Origin: Faecalibacter rhinopitheci
Lineage (GTDB): Bacteria; Bacteroidota; Bacteroidia; Flavobacteriales; Weeksellaceae
NCBI RefSeq assembly: GCF_015234135.1
Contig: NZ_JADGIK010000001.1
Span: 248,001 to 312,000, forward strand
Direction of reading: 5' to 3'
DNA length: 64,000 nucleotides
Position numbers and translations under genes: made by a program
Shown: one piece after another, positions 17,365 to 26,373 of the stretch
Position numbering within the stretch: the stretch's first letter is position 1
How the letters are laid out: every line of letters starts with the position of its first letter
The notes under the pieces: model-generated
What the model was told of the DNA's origin: nothing
Databases searched by the model: none
The model's input: the letters and a program-made list of their open reading frames with translations, nothing else

Positions 17365-17372
17365 CAAATATA
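17365..17372 (-). promoter_or_regulatory. -7 promoter element of the HD phosphohydrolase gene
   Basis: TATATTTG on the minus strand, an exact TAnnTTTG match, about 26 bases before the ATG. Confidence 0.6.
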
Positions 17373-17453
17373 AGAATTTAATACGTTTATAAGAGATAGT
17401 TTTTAAGGAAAATCTTAACAATTAATTTAGAATTATTTTGGAACGATTTTATC

Positions 17454-17461
17454 TATATTTG
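17454..17461 (+). promoter_or_regulatory. porX -7 promoter element
   Basis: TATATTTG, an exact TAnnTTTG match, leaving a leader of about 35 bases before porX. A TTTTG at 17436-17440 is too close (13 bases) to be a normal -33 element. Confidence 0.6.
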
Positions 17462-17501
17462 GAAGTATTAGGACATAATCCTTTTTAAAAAACAAAAAAA
17501 T

Positions 17502-19055
17502 ATGCCATTTAAAATACTTTGGGTTGATGATGAAATCGACTTATTAAAACCACACATACTTTTCTTAGAAAAAAAAGGATATGAAACTTTTAAATCAAAC
17601 AATGCTACAGACGCGTTAGTAATGATTGAAAACGAAAATTTTGACGCAGTATTAATTGACGAAAATATGCCTGGATTAAGTGGTTTAGAAGCTTTACCTC
17701 GCATCAAAGAAATAAGACCAAATTTGCCTCTTATTATGGTTACAAAATCAGAAGAAGAGCATATCATGGAGGATGCTATCGGACAACATATTGCAGATTA
17801 TTTAATTAAACCCGTCAACCCAAACCAAATTCTTTTAAGCCTAAAAAAGATTCTAGATAGTTCTAAGTTAATCTCAGAAAAAACGGTTAATAGTTACCAA
17901 CAAGAATTTCGCACTATCGCGATGGATATAATGAATGCCCGCGATTTTGAAGATTGGCAAGAAGTATATAAAAAATTAGTTTATTGGGAATTAGAACTAG
18001 AAAACATAGAAGATCGCGGATTAATTGATATTATTGATAATCAGAAAAAAGAGGCAAATGCTGCATTTTTTAAATTTATAGAACGTAATTATGAAAATTG
18101 GTTGCAAGATGAAGAAGAAGCTCCTATCCTTTCTCATACAGTTTTCAAACAATTTGTAAAACCTCATCTTAAAAAAGATGAAAAAGTAATGGTTATTTTG
18201 GTAGATAATCTACGCTACGACCAATGGAAAACTATAGAGCCTATTTTTACTAAATACTATCAGCAAGAAAAAGAAAATTTATACTATAGTATTTTACCTT
18301 CTGCTACGCAATATGCCAGAAATTCATTTTTCTCAGGTATGATGCCTTTAGAAATTGAGAAGAAATTTCCTCAATATTGGTTAAATGATACTGAAGAAGG
18401 TAATAAGAACATGCACGAAAAAGAGTTGTTAGCCGAACAGTTAAAGCGTTTAGGACTTAGCAATCTAAGCATGAATTATTTTAAGATTTTAAATTCTGAA
18501 TTTGAAAAGAAAATAGCAGATGAGTTTAATAATTATAAAAACAATGATCTAAATATTATTGTTTATAATTTTATTGATATTCTTTCTCATGCTAAAACAG
18601 ATAACAGAATCATAGGTGAAATGATTCGAGATGATAAAACATACCGTTCTATTACAAAACATTGGTTTGAAAATTCATACCTAATGGATATCGTCAAAAA
18701 AGCAGCTAATGAAGGAATTAAGATTATCTTGACGACCGATCATGGGACTATTTATGTAAAAGAACCAACTAAAGTTATTGGAGATAAAGAATCTAGTACC
18801 AATCTTCGTTATAAATTAGGAAAACAATTACAATATGACCCTAAGGATGTTTTAGCGATTGATCAACCAGAAAAATTTCATTTACCTAAGGTTAATGTAA
18901 CTTCTAAATATATATTTGCAAAAGAGAATTTATTCTTAACATATCCTAAAAATTATAATCATTTTGTCAATTATTATAAGGATACATATCAACATGGTGG
19001 AATTTCTTTAGAAGAAATAATCATTCCACTTGTTGTTTTAACGCCAAAGAAATAA
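17502..19055 (+). CDS. porX: PorX, response regulator with PglZ domain (type 9 secretion)
   Basis: PorX controls the type 9 secretion system, the Bacteroidota-specific outer-membrane export and gliding machinery. This 517-residue protein has a receiver domain (1 to about 120; acidic pair D9/D10, phosphoacceptor D53 in LIDENMPG, and K in MVTKSEE). A helical linker follows, then a PglZ domain of the alkaline phosphatase fold (about 200-515) with its metal-ligand segments VILVDNLRYDQWK, TTDHGTIYV and QHGGISLEE. No cognate PorY kinase gene is nearby, which is usual. First gene of porX-tsaE-ald-like-DUF4258; tsaE begins one base after its stop codon. Confidence 0.95.
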   Translation: MPFKILWVDDEIDLLKPHILFLEKKGYETFKSNNATDALVMIENENFDAVLIDENMPGLSGLEALPRIKEIRPNLPLIMVTKSEEEHIMEDAIGQHIADYLIKPVNPNQILLSLKKILDSSKLISEKTVNSYQQEFRTIAMDIMNARDFEDWQEVYKKLVYWELELENIEDRGLIDIIDNQKKEANAAFFKFIERNYENWLQDEEEAPILSHTVFKQFVKPHLKKDEKVMVILVDNLRYDQWKTIEPIFTKYYQQEKENLYYSILPSATQYARNSFFSGMMPLEIEKKFPQYWLNDTEEGNKNMHEKELLAEQLKRLGLSNLSMNYFKILNSEFEKKIADEFNNYKNNDLNIIVYNFIDILSHAKTDNRIIGEMIRDDKTYRSITKHWFENSYLMDIVKKAANEGIKIILTTDHGTIYVKEPTKVIGDKESSTNLRYKLGKQLQYDPKDVLAIDQPEKFHLPKVNVTSKYIFAKENLFLTYPKNYNHFVNYYKDTYQHGGISLEEIIIPLVVLTPKK

Positions 19056-19056
19056 A

Positions 19057-19461
19057 ATGGAATATCAAATTAATAAGTTAGAAGACTTACCACTTATTGC
19101 AGAAAAGGTTATAACGCAATTACGTTATAAATTAATTTGTTTTGAAGGAGAAATGGGTGCTGGAAAAACAACATTTATCAAAGAATTTGTCAAATTATTA
19201 GGTACAGATGATGACATTTCGAGTCCTACTTTCTCTATCGTAAATGAATATGATACTAAAAAAGGAAAAGTGTATCATTTTGATTTTTATCGTTTAAATG
19301 ACGAAGAAGAAGCTCTAGATTTTGGAATCGAAGATTACTTCTATTCAGATGCTTATTGTTTAATGGAATGGCCATCACGTGTAGAAAATTTAATACCTGA
19401 AGAACATCACATAATAACAATAGAAAATAATGATGGAAATCGTATATTGAAACTAAAATAA
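19057..19461 (+). CDS. tsaE: tRNA threonylcarbamoyladenosine ATPase TsaE
   Basis: TsaE is the ATPase partner of TsaB/TsaD in making t6A37 on tRNAs that read ANN codons. This 134-residue protein has the Walker A motif GEMGAGKT at 31-38, the following SSPTFSIVNEY (switch I-like) and HFDFYRL (Walker B-like region). The length is typical. It starts one base after the porX stop codon, so it is translated from the same message although its function is unrelated. Confidence 0.96.
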   Translation: MEYQINKLEDLPLIAEKVITQLRYKLICFEGEMGAGKTTFIKEFVKLLGTDDDISSPTFSIVNEYDTKKGKVYHFDFYRLNDEEEALDFGIEDYFYSDAYCLMEWPSRVENLIPEEHHIITIENNDGNRILKLK

Positions 19462-19477
19462 TTCTACATTTCTATTT

Positions 19478-20683
19478 ATGGAAGATCATTCAATATACAC
19501 ACCTTTTTCTCATGAAGATTTAATTCCTCAGCCCGAATGTTTAGAAATTCCTCGTAAAAAAGAACGCTTTAGTATTGGAATTCCAAAAGAAACAAATAAT
19601 CAGGAAAAACGTATTTGTTTAACTCCTGATGCTGTTGAAATTTTAGTAAATTGTGGACATCAAATTTCAATTGAATCTGGTGCGGGAATTGGAGCAAATT
19701 ATACAGATGCAGAATATTCTGAAGCGGGTGCGGAAATAGTATATAACTCTCAATCAATTTTTGAAAAACCTATAATTTTAAAAGTTGGGCCTTTAACGAA
19801 TGAAGAAATAGAATGGATAAAACCTAATACATTCCTAGTTTCTAGCGTCCCAACCTATGCGTTAAATAAAAAATATTTTTCTGAATTAACTAAGAAAAGA
19901 ATTACTGCAGTTGGATTTGAATTTATTAAAGATGAGCAAGATCAATTGCCAGTTTTACGTTTATTGAGTGAAATTGCAGGAACAACCGCTGTATTAGTTG
20001 GAAGTGAATTGATGTCTACTGTAAACGGTGGTAACGGAATTCTAATGGGAGGAGTAACTGGAGTACGACCAACGGAGGTTGTCATTTTAGGTGCTGGTAC
20101 AGTTGCAGAAAACGCGACCAGAACTGCTTTAGGTTTAGGTGCTTCTGTACGAGTATTTGATGATTCCTTGTCTAGATTGAGAAGATTGCAACAAAATATC
20201 GGCCAAAGAATATCAACTTCTACAATAGATCCAAAAGAATTAAGCAAAGCTTTAAGAAGATGCGATTTAGCAATTGGAGCATTACGAGGGAATTCAAGAA
20301 CGCCTTGCGTGGTTACAGAACATATGGTAGAGAATATGAAAACTGGCGCAGTTATTATTGATATAAGTATTGATCAAGGAGGATGTTTTGAAACCTCAGA
20401 AATTACTACTCATGATCAACCTACATTTATAAAACATGATGTAATACATTATGCAGTTTCTAACATTACATCACGAGTTTCAAGAACATCTTCTAAAGCA
20501 TTGAGTAACTTCTTTTTATCATATTTATTAATGATTGCGAACGAAGGTGGATTTACAACTGTCGTTAAATCTGATAAAACTGTAAGAAATGGTGTATATT
20601 TGTACCATGGTAGAGTGGTAAAAAAGAACTTAAGTGATTGGTTCGATTTACCATTTCATGATATAAATTTATTGATAGTATGA
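19478..20683 (+). CDS. alanine dehydrogenase / transhydrogenase-family protein
   Basis: This 401-residue protein of the Ald/PNT family is usually annotated as alanine dehydrogenase in flavobacteria. It has an N-terminal extension of about 30 residues before the conserved IGIPKE. The substrate Arg region (EKRICLTP), the Lys region (LKVGP), the Rossmann glycine motif VVILGAGTVAENA and the Asp region VIIDISIDQGG are present. The catalytic His of true Ald (FTYLHLA in B. subtilis) is missing: the aligned stretch reads VSSVPTYAL. The real reaction may therefore differ. It overlaps the next gene by 4 bases (ATGA). Confidence 0.8.
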   Translation: MEDHSIYTPFSHEDLIPQPECLEIPRKKERFSIGIPKETNNQEKRICLTPDAVEILVNCGHQISIESGAGIGANYTDAEYSEAGAEIVYNSQSIFEKPIILKVGPLTNEEIEWIKPNTFLVSSVPTYALNKKYFSELTKKRITAVGFEFIKDEQDQLPVLRLLSEIAGTTAVLVGSELMSTVNGGNGILMGGVTGVRPTEVVILGAGTVAENATRTALGLGASVRVFDDSLSRLRRLQQNIGQRISTSTIDPKELSKALRRCDLAIGALRGNSRTPCVVTEHMVENMKTGAVIIDISIDQGGCFETSEITTHDQPTFIKHDVIHYAVSNITSRVSRTSSKALSNFFLSYLLMIANEGGFTTVVKSDKTVRNGVYLYHGRVVKKNLSDWFDLPFHDINLLIV

Positions 20684-21060
20684 CGTTTTCACAACGATTA
20701 TTAAGGTTTTTAATGGGAGCCTCTATAGGGCTAGTTTTCATAGCAATGGCCTTTGGACCACGTGCATTTTCTTGTAATTATTTTCCAAATGCTCGAGTAT
20801 TAGAAGAAGCTACGGCAAAAAATTTACAACTTACTGAACAAGCTTCACAATTTGTAAGAAGCGAGGGAATGGATTCTATTTTTCTTTATAAGCAATTATT
20901 TGGAAAAAGTAAGATTGATTTTGATAAATCAGATATAAACGGTATTCCTTGTAGAACTTATTTAGCTGATTATTCGAGTAAAGACAAAACCAAAAATTAC
21001 AAAATGGAATTCGAAATTTGTAAGGAGACTTCCAAACTAATTTCAATTAGCAAAAAATAA
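20680..21060 (+). CDS. small membrane-anchored protein, DUF4258-like
   Basis: This 126-residue protein has one N-terminal membrane segment (LLRFLMGASIGLVFIAMAFG) followed by a soluble domain of about 95 residues. The layout resembles the DUF4258 proteins that follow the Ald-like gene in other flavobacteria. That assignment is from memory and tentative. Its start overlaps the Ald-like stop codon by 4 bases, so the two are translationally coupled and may act together. A strong terminator follows. Confidence 0.6.
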   Translation: MTFSQRLLRFLMGASIGLVFIAMAFGPRAFSCNYFPNARVLEEATAKNLQLTEQASQFVRSEGMDSIFLYKQLFGKSKIDFDKSDINGIPCRTYLADYSSKDKTKNYKMEFEICKETSKLISISKK

Positions 21061-21095
21061 AAAAAATCCCAAATCCATGATTTGGGATTTTTTTT
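21061..21095 (+). terminator. terminator of the porX operon
   Basis: ATCCCAAATC (21066-21075) pairs with GATTTGGGAT (21079-21088) around a 3-base loop, followed by a T tract. Confidence 0.9.
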
Positions 21096-21195
21096 AGATA
21101 ATCTATTATTACTTTTTTTTTATTACTTTTAAGTTACATATAAGTATAAAAATTGGTTAGATAATTGATACTTTAACATTAAAACCTTATTACAT

Positions 21196-21732
21196 ATGAA
21201 ATTTAAAAATATGGCTCTTGCCGGTTTAGCTCTTGGCGTTACAACTTATATTATAAAAAATCGTACAAATAAAAATATCGCTTTTGAAGCTGTACCTAAT
21301 TTTGATATAAAGAAATATTTAGGTCTTTGGTATGAGGTTGCAAGATTAGATTTTTATTGGGAAAAAAATAAATCAAATACTACTGCTCGTTATTTACAAA
21401 ACGAAGATGGCTCTATCCAAGTGATTAATAGAGGATATGATTTAAAAAATAAGGAATGGAAAATATCTAAAGGGATTGCTCAACAAGTAAAAAAAGATTT
21501 TGGTAAACTAAAAGTTTCTTTCTTAGGCCCATTTTATTCTCCTTACAATATTATTGATTTGGATGATAAATATAAATATGCTTTGGTGGCAGGTAAAAAC
21601 ACTGATTATCTGTGGATATTGTCCCGAGAAAAAAGTATCCCTGATGATATCAAGAAACGATTTCTAGATAAAGCAGAGAACTTAGGATATGAAATTGATA
21701 AATTAGTTTGGCCTTCACATGATACAATTTAA
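21196..21732 (+). CDS. lipocalin family protein (Blc-like)
   Basis: This 178-residue bacterial lipocalin binds fatty acids or lysophospholipids in a beta barrel. The first lipocalin motif is clear (KKYLGLWYEVARLDFYWEKN, near 40-59), as are the later YKYALVAGKNTDYLWILSR region and the C-terminal helix. The N-terminus has a hydrophobic stretch (MALAGLALGVTTYII) without a lipobox Cys, so it is probably anchored by an uncleaved segment, unlike E. coli Blc, which is a lipoprotein. Single-gene unit with a terminator after it. Confidence 0.88.
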   Translation: MKFKNMALAGLALGVTTYIIKNRTNKNIAFEAVPNFDIKKYLGLWYEVARLDFYWEKNKSNTTARYLQNEDGSIQVINRGYDLKNKEWKISKGIAQQVKKDFGKLKVSFLGPFYSPYNIIDLDDKYKYALVAGKNTDYLWILSREKSIPDDIKKRFLDKAENLGYEIDKLVWPSHDTI

Positions 21733-21738
21733 GTTTTA

Positions 21739-21786
21739 TATAACAAAAAAAGCACTAAGAGTTCTTAGTGCTTTTTTTGTTATATA
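21739..21786. terminator. bidirectional terminator between lipocalin and surA-like genes
   Basis: GCACTAAG (21752-21759) pairs with CTTAGTGC (21764-21771), and the flanks ATATAACAAAAAAA and TTTTTTTGTTATAT also pair, making a long stem usable in both directions. Confidence 0.9.
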
Positions 21787-21796
21787 ATTTATTATT

Positions 21797-23158
21797 TTAG
21801 TTTTGATCCCATTTAATTGGAAATTTACAACTTTTGTAATCATCACCAATTTTAATAAATGAATTTGGAATTTGTTTCTTTACCCACTCCACTAATACAT
21901 CTTGTTCTTTATAACGAACTGCAAATTGTTTTATACGATAATAATCGTCTTCGTAGTTTATCTTATGCTCAGGAAAAATACGGTTAACACGCATTAAACG
22001 TACAACTTTTTTGTTTTGATACTCATCAGCAAATACAGAAGTTAAATCTCCTTCACTTAAACCTGCTACAGCTGAAAATTCATTAATAGCTAAATTTATT
22101 TTTTCAAAACGATCTTCACCTGATTGTGGACTCATTAAATTACCATCGTTATATTTCGTAAACTTATCATCAGAAAAACGAGCAGCAGCATCTTTAAAGG
22201 TCATTGTGCCTTCGTTAATTAAAACACGAATTGAATCTAATTTATCAATCGTCATTTTTAATTCTTCTTCAGTTGGTTTTAAACTCATTAAAATATGACG
22301 TAGATCTAACTCTTGACCACGACGTTTATCTAATTTAATAATATGATAACCAAATTCAGTTTTAAAAGGATCCGAAATTTCGCCTTCTTCTAAGTTGAAT
22401 GCAACTGCATCAAACTCTTTTACCATTTTACCGCGCGTAACTTTTAGATATAATCCTCCGTTATTGGCAGATCCAGGGTCCTCAGAATACAAAATTGCTT
22501 TAGTAGCAAAAGAAGCTCCTTCCTCAATTTCTTTTTTGATATTTTTTAATTCATTTATAATTTTATCCTCATTTTCTTGTGAAACTTCTGGATACATCAT
22601 AATATGACTTAAAGTTATTTCTTCTTTTACATCAGGTAGTTCAGCTTTATTTTTATCAAAAAATACTCTTACTTCTTCTGGTGTTGCATCTAGTCCACTA
22701 ACAATGCTTTCTCTCTTACGACGTGAAAAAATATTATCTTCAACAACATATTTAATCTCATTTTTCATTTCCGCCATTGTGCGGAATCCGAAAAATTTAA
22801 GAACTTGTTCTTCTCCTCCACCTCTTTGTTTGAAATCTTCAATCTGACCATTTAAAGCACGTGTAATTTCATCTTGAGTAACAGAGATTAATGTATCTTG
22901 CTTTGCGCGATCAATCAACATTTTTTCCATTAAAATGTCGTTTAAAAATTCGCATTTATCATTAACCTGTAATCCTTGCTGTGTTGATAAGATAAAATCT
23001 CTTTCCACATCCGACTCTAAAACTATTTGATCACCAATCACAGCTGCTATGCCATCTAGTTTTTTTGGTTTCGCTGTCTGTGCGAAGGTATTCATAGTAA
23101 CTGACGCTGTAAGAAACAACACCAAACATACTCTAAAGTTCATATACTTTAATTTCAT
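21797..23158 (-). CDS. surA: SurA-like periplasmic chaperone / peptidyl-prolyl isomerase
   Basis: This 453-residue periplasmic protein helps outer-membrane proteins fold. It has a signal peptide ending near AQTA (about residue 26-29), then a SurA N-terminal chaperone domain (GIAAVIGDQIVLESDVERDF onward) and two parvulin PpiC domains at about 180-280 (ITLSHIMM) and 285-390 (LDLRHILMSLKP). This is the SurA order. An alternative start six codons in (MNFRVC) would also give a signal peptide. A perfect -7 box lies upstream at 23196-23203. Confidence 0.88.
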   Translation of the reverse strand: MKLKYMNFRVCLVLFLTASVTMNTFAQTAKPKKLDGIAAVIGDQIVLESDVERDFILSTQQGLQVNDKCEFLNDILMEKMLIDRAKQDTLISVTQDEITRALNGQIEDFKQRGGGEEQVLKFFGFRTMAEMKNEIKYVVEDNIFSRRKRESIVSGLDATPEEVRVFFDKNKAELPDVKEEITLSHIMMYPEVSQENEDKIINELKNIKKEIEEGASFATKAILYSEDPGSANNGGLYLKVTRGKMVKEFDAVAFNLEEGEISDPFKTEFGYHIIKLDKRRGQELDLRHILMSLKPTEEELKMTIDKLDSIRVLINEGTMTFKDAAARFSDDKFTKYNDGNLMSPQSGEDRFEKINLAINEFSAVAGLSEGDLTSVFADEYQNKKVVRLMRVNRIFPEHKINYEDDYYRIKQFAVRYKEQDVLVEWVKKQIPNSFIKIGDDYKSCKFPIKWDQN

Positions 23159-23195
23159 TTAATTTTTAGCTAAAGTTAACGTTGGTAACGCTGAG

Positions 23196-23203
23196 CAAAT
23201 TTA
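23196..23203 (-). promoter_or_regulatory. -7 promoter element of the surA-like gene
   Basis: TAAATTTG on the minus strand, an exact TAnnTTTG match, 37 bases before the ATG. Confidence 0.6.
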
Positions 23204-23275
23204 ACTTTTTTTGTTAAAGTCTAGCCTATTTATACTTCCTTTAACAAAAGAATAGTTTTATTTTGAAAATTTAAT

Positions 23276-24142
23276 TTAAATTAAACCAAAAGTTTTTAAA
23301 GAAACATTCCATGACGATTCGAAATCAAATAAATTTAAACCATGTTTCTCTTGATGCTGATTTGCAAAACTTATTAATTTTTCAGTTGGCATATTTCCCA
23401 CCATTTCACTTTTAGACATTGGACATCCACCTAGTCCTTTAATGGCACCATCAAAGCGACGACAACCATATTGGTAAGCTGTATCAACTTTCATATTCCA
23501 CTCTGAGTAAACAGTATGAAAATGTCCTCCAAATTCGATATCTTGATATTGAGGAATTAGCGTTTCATATAATTCTTTGATAACTTGCTTCTCTGCGACA
23601 CCTATTGTATCCGATAAATTTATGGTTTTAATTCCAATATCCGCGAATCGTTTTGTCCATTCTTTTACCAATTCTACATTATATATTTCGCCATAAGGAT
23701 TACCAAACGCCATTGAAAAGTATATAAGTAGCTCTTTTTCATTAGTCAAGGCAATATCCTGTATTAGTTTTGCCATTTCAAAAGCTTCTTCCCTAGTCTT
23801 ATTTGTATTGTAATGTTGAAAATTTTCAGAAATAGAAAATGGGAATCCAATAATATCAACTTTTTCGTGCTCAGCTCCTTTTTTAGCACCACTTTCATTG
23901 GCTACAACAACAGATAATTTAGACTTTGTATTTCCTAAATCTAAAGCATCTAGTACTTCTTTCGTATCTGCCATTTGAGGAATAGCTTTAGGTGACACAA
24001 AGCTCCCACAATCAATCACCTCAAAACCAACTGTTAACAATCGGTTGATATAATCAATTTTTTGTGTTGTAGGAATAATTTCTTTCCAACCTTGCATTGC
24101 GTCACGCGGACACTCTATTATTTTAAAAGTTTGTTCACTCAT
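23276..24142 (-). CDS. hydroxymethylglutaryl-CoA lyase
   Basis: This 288-residue HMGL-like TIM-barrel protein splits HMG-CoA to acetyl-CoA and acetoacetate, the last step of leucine breakdown. Signatures are KIIECPRDAMQGW at the N-terminus, the metal-ligand HFH in GGHFHTVYSEWN, and the flexible-loop active-site Cys in GAIKGLGGCPMS. The ATG at 24142 was chosen: it begins SEQTFKIIECPRDA, while an upstream TTG at 24211 overlaps the promoter and start of divergent pepT. No other leucine degradation gene is nearby. Confidence 0.9.
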   Translation of the reverse strand: MSEQTFKIIECPRDAMQGWKEIIPTTQKIDYINRLLTVGFEVIDCGSFVSPKAIPQMADTKEVLDALDLGNTKSKLSVVVANESGAKKGAEHEKVDIIGFPFSISENFQHYNTNKTREEAFEMAKLIQDIALTNEKELLIYFSMAFGNPYGEIYNVELVKEWTKRFADIGIKTINLSDTIGVAEKQVIKELYETLIPQYQDIEFGGHFHTVYSEWNMKVDTAYQYGCRRFDGAIKGLGGCPMSKSEMVGNMPTEKLISFANQHQEKHGLNLFDFESSWNVSLKTFGLI

Positions 24143-24162
24143 TTTTATGGTTATTTGCGCTT

Positions 24163-24170
24163 TAAAGGTA
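24163..24170 (-). promoter_or_regulatory. possible -7 element of the HMG-CoA lyase gene
   Basis: TACCTTTA on the minus strand, one base off TAnnTTTG, about 20 bases before the ATG. Confidence 0.4.
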
Positions 24171-24180
24171 TATATTTTAC

Positions 24181-24188
24181 TAATTTTG
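24181..24188 (+). promoter_or_regulatory. pepT -7 promoter element
   Basis: TAATTTTG, an exact TAnnTTTG match, 17 bases before the pepT ATG. The leader would be only about 12 bases. Confidence 0.6.
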
Positions 24189-24205
24189 ACAAAAATTAAA
24201 ACGCA

Positions 24206-25447
24206 ATGCAAACAGAATGGAGAGAAAAGCTGGTAAATCGCTTTTTAAAATATGTTAGTATATATACAGAAAGTGAAGCTTTTGTAGACGCTTTCCCTAG
24301 TACAGAACGTCAATGGGATTTAGCAAAATATTTAGTAGAAGAGCTTAAATCAATTGGTTTAGAAGATGTATCAATAGATGATAATGGATATGTTTTTGGA
24401 TATGTTCCATCTACTGTAGATCATGAAGTACCAACTATAGGATTTGTATCTCACATGGATACTTCTCCAGATTTTACAGCTGAAAATGTGAAACCTCAGA
24501 TTTGGGAAAACTATGATGGTGGAGATATTAAATTAAATGAAAACATGATTTTATCTCCTTCTGAGTTTCCTGAATTAGTGCAGTATAAAGGACAAACAAT
24601 CATCACAACTGATGGTACAACCTTATTAGGAGCAGATGATAAAGCTGGTGTTGCAGAAATTGTAACTGCAGCTGAATATTTAATTGCACACCCAGAAATT
24701 AAACATGGACGTATCGCCGTAGGGTTTACACCTGACGAAGAAGTTGGTCGTGGTGCAGATTTCTTCAACGTTGAGAAATTTGGTGCTGAATGGGGTTATA
24801 CAATGGACGGTTCTGAGATTGGAGAATTAGAATATGAAAACTTTAATGCTGCTTCTGCAATTGTAACTTTTAAAGGTAAATCTGTTCACCCAGGTTATGC
24901 GAAAAATAAAATGATCAATGCCGCTAACTTAGCAATGGAATTCGCTTCTCAATTACCAAATGATGAAGTTCCGGAACTTACGGACGGAAGAGAAGGTTTT
25001 TTCCACTTAGCTAAAATGTCAGGTTCTGTTACTGAAGCTAAATTAGTTTATATTATTCGTGATCATGATATGATACAATATGAAGCTCGTAAAGAATTAT
25101 TCTTACAACTTGCAACAGATATGCAAGAGCGTTTTGATCATGAAGTGGTAACAGCTACTGTAACAGATCAATATTTTAATATGATCGAAAAAGTTCAAGA
25201 GAAATTCCAATCAGTAGAAATAGCAGAACAAGCGTTAAAAGATTGTGGTGTAACACCTAATATTAAACCTATTCGTGGAGGTACAGATGGTGCTCGTTTA
25301 TCTTTTATGGGATTACCTTGTCCAAATATTTTTGCAGGAGGACACAATTTCCACGGACCATACGAATATGTTCCTGTTGAGTCAATGGAAAAAGCTGTAG
25401 AAATTATCGTGAGAATCACTGAATTAACAGCAGAATCTAGTAAATAA
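24206..25447 (+). CDS. pepT: peptidase T (tripeptide aminopeptidase)
   Basis: PepT is a cytoplasmic M20B zinc peptidase that removes the N-terminal residue of tripeptides. This 413-residue protein has the metal-binding set in order: H in GFVSHMDTSPDF, D in LLGADDKAG, EE in FTPDEEVGRG, D in YTMDGSEIGELEYENFNAA, and H near the C-terminus in FAGGHNFHGPYEY. The length equals that of the family. It is divergent from the HMG-CoA lyase gene, with both promoters packed into about 60 bases. Confidence 0.97.
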   Translation: MQTEWREKLVNRFLKYVSIYTESEAFVDAFPSTERQWDLAKYLVEELKSIGLEDVSIDDNGYVFGYVPSTVDHEVPTIGFVSHMDTSPDFTAENVKPQIWENYDGGDIKLNENMILSPSEFPELVQYKGQTIITTDGTTLLGADDKAGVAEIVTAAEYLIAHPEIKHGRIAVGFTPDEEVGRGADFFNVEKFGAEWGYTMDGSEIGELEYENFNAASAIVTFKGKSVHPGYAKNKMINAANLAMEFASQLPNDEVPELTDGREGFFHLAKMSGSVTEAKLVYIIRDHDMIQYEARKELFLQLATDMQERFDHEVVTATVTDQYFNMIEKVQEKFQSVEIAEQALKDCGVTPNIKPIRGGTDGARLSFMGLPCPNIFAGGHNFHGPYEYVPVESMEKAVEIIVRITELTAESSK

Positions 25448-25494
25448 CAGGATTTAAGGTCCTATAAATATTTTAAGTTTTCATTTTTTGGATT

Positions 25495-25502
25495 GAATTT
25501 TG
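25495..25502 (+). promoter_or_regulatory. -7-like element before the DUF2807 gene
   Basis: GAATTTTG differs from TAnnTTTG only in the first base. Its final TTG is an apparent in-frame start codon (25500), which this reading rejects in favour of ATG 25521. Confidence 0.5.
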
Positions 25503-25520
25503 TATAATTTAATCCAAATT

Positions 25521-26207
25521 ATGAAAACTTTTTTTATGAAAAATATATTCTTTACTGCCGTAGCAATATTAGGTACACAATTCACATTTGGTCAAATACA
25601 TAAGAACGTAGGTGATTACAATTCACTTAAAGTATATGATAAAATTCCAGTTGAATTAATTCAATCAAACTCTAACAAAGTAGAAATTTCTGGAGAATTA
25701 GAAAAAGACGTTGAAATTGTCAATAAAAATGGAGATTTAAAAATTAAAATGAATCCTTTAAATCTATTGCAAGGAAATAAAGTAAAGGTAAAGGTCTACT
25801 ACAAAAATCTATATGACATACAAGCTAGTCAAGGCTCAATGATTTTCTCTGATGATAAAGTAAAATCTAGCACACTTAAAATTGCATCTAATGAAGGTTC
25901 ATCAATCAAATTAGATTTGAACACAAAAAAATTGGATGCAAAAATTAATTCTGGGTCAGAATTAATTCTTAAAGGATCCGCAGATGTATTAACTGTAAAT
26001 GCGAATTCTGGTGGAAAATTTTATGGAAAAACTTTAAAGGCTGAAAACGCAACTTTAATCACAAATGCTGGTGGTATAATTGAAGCGAATGTTTCTGAAT
26101 CTGTAGATGCTAAAACTAGAGTTGGTGGAATGATCGATATATATGGAAATCCACGTATTAAAAATGACAAAACAATAGCTGGAGGCACAATTAGTTTTAA
26201 AGATTAA
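25521..26207 (+). CDS. secreted head-GIN/DUF2807 domain protein
   Basis: This 228-residue protein has a signal peptide (cleavage expected after QFTFG) and a DUF2807 putative auto-transporter-adhesin head domain. It consists of short repeating beta strands such as DYNSLKVYDKIPVELIQ, YKNLYDIQASQGS, TLKIASNEGSSI and KLDAKINSGSELILKGSADVLTVNANSGG, typical of a right-handed beta-helix. The function of the family is unknown; periplasmic or surface location is expected. The start is ATG 25521, or 25536 with a shorter signal peptide. Confidence 0.82.
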   Translation: MKTFFMKNIFFTAVAILGTQFTFGQIHKNVGDYNSLKVYDKIPVELIQSNSNKVEISGELEKDVEIVNKNGDLKIKMNPLNLLQGNKVKVKVYYKNLYDIQASQGSMIFSDDKVKSSTLKIASNEGSSIKLDLNTKKLDAKINSGSELILKGSADVLTVNANSGGKFYGKTLKAENATLITNAGGIIEANVSESVDAKTRVGGMIDIYGNPRIKNDKTIAGGTISFKD

Positions 26208-26230
26208 TTTTATTTTCCGCATAAATTTAA

Positions 26231-26265
26231 ATCCAAATAGTCTAAAACTATTTGGATTTTTTTTA
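26231..26265 (+). terminator. terminator of the DUF2807 gene
   Basis: ATCCAAATAG (26231-26240) pairs with CTATTTGGAT (26248-26257) around a 7-base loop, followed by a T tract. Confidence 0.9.
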
Positions 26266-26373
26266 TATCACTACTTTAAGTATTTATAAACATTTATTCA
26301 TTTAGCCTATTGTTATTTATGTGTGCTTTTTTTGTAAATTAACGTATCTAAACACAAAAACACTATTTATAAT

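Noticed and set aside
24143-24211. Longer N-terminus for HMG-CoA lyase from TTG 24211
   Set aside because: It would overlap the start and promoter of divergent pepT; ATG 24142 begins directly before the conserved N-terminal motif.
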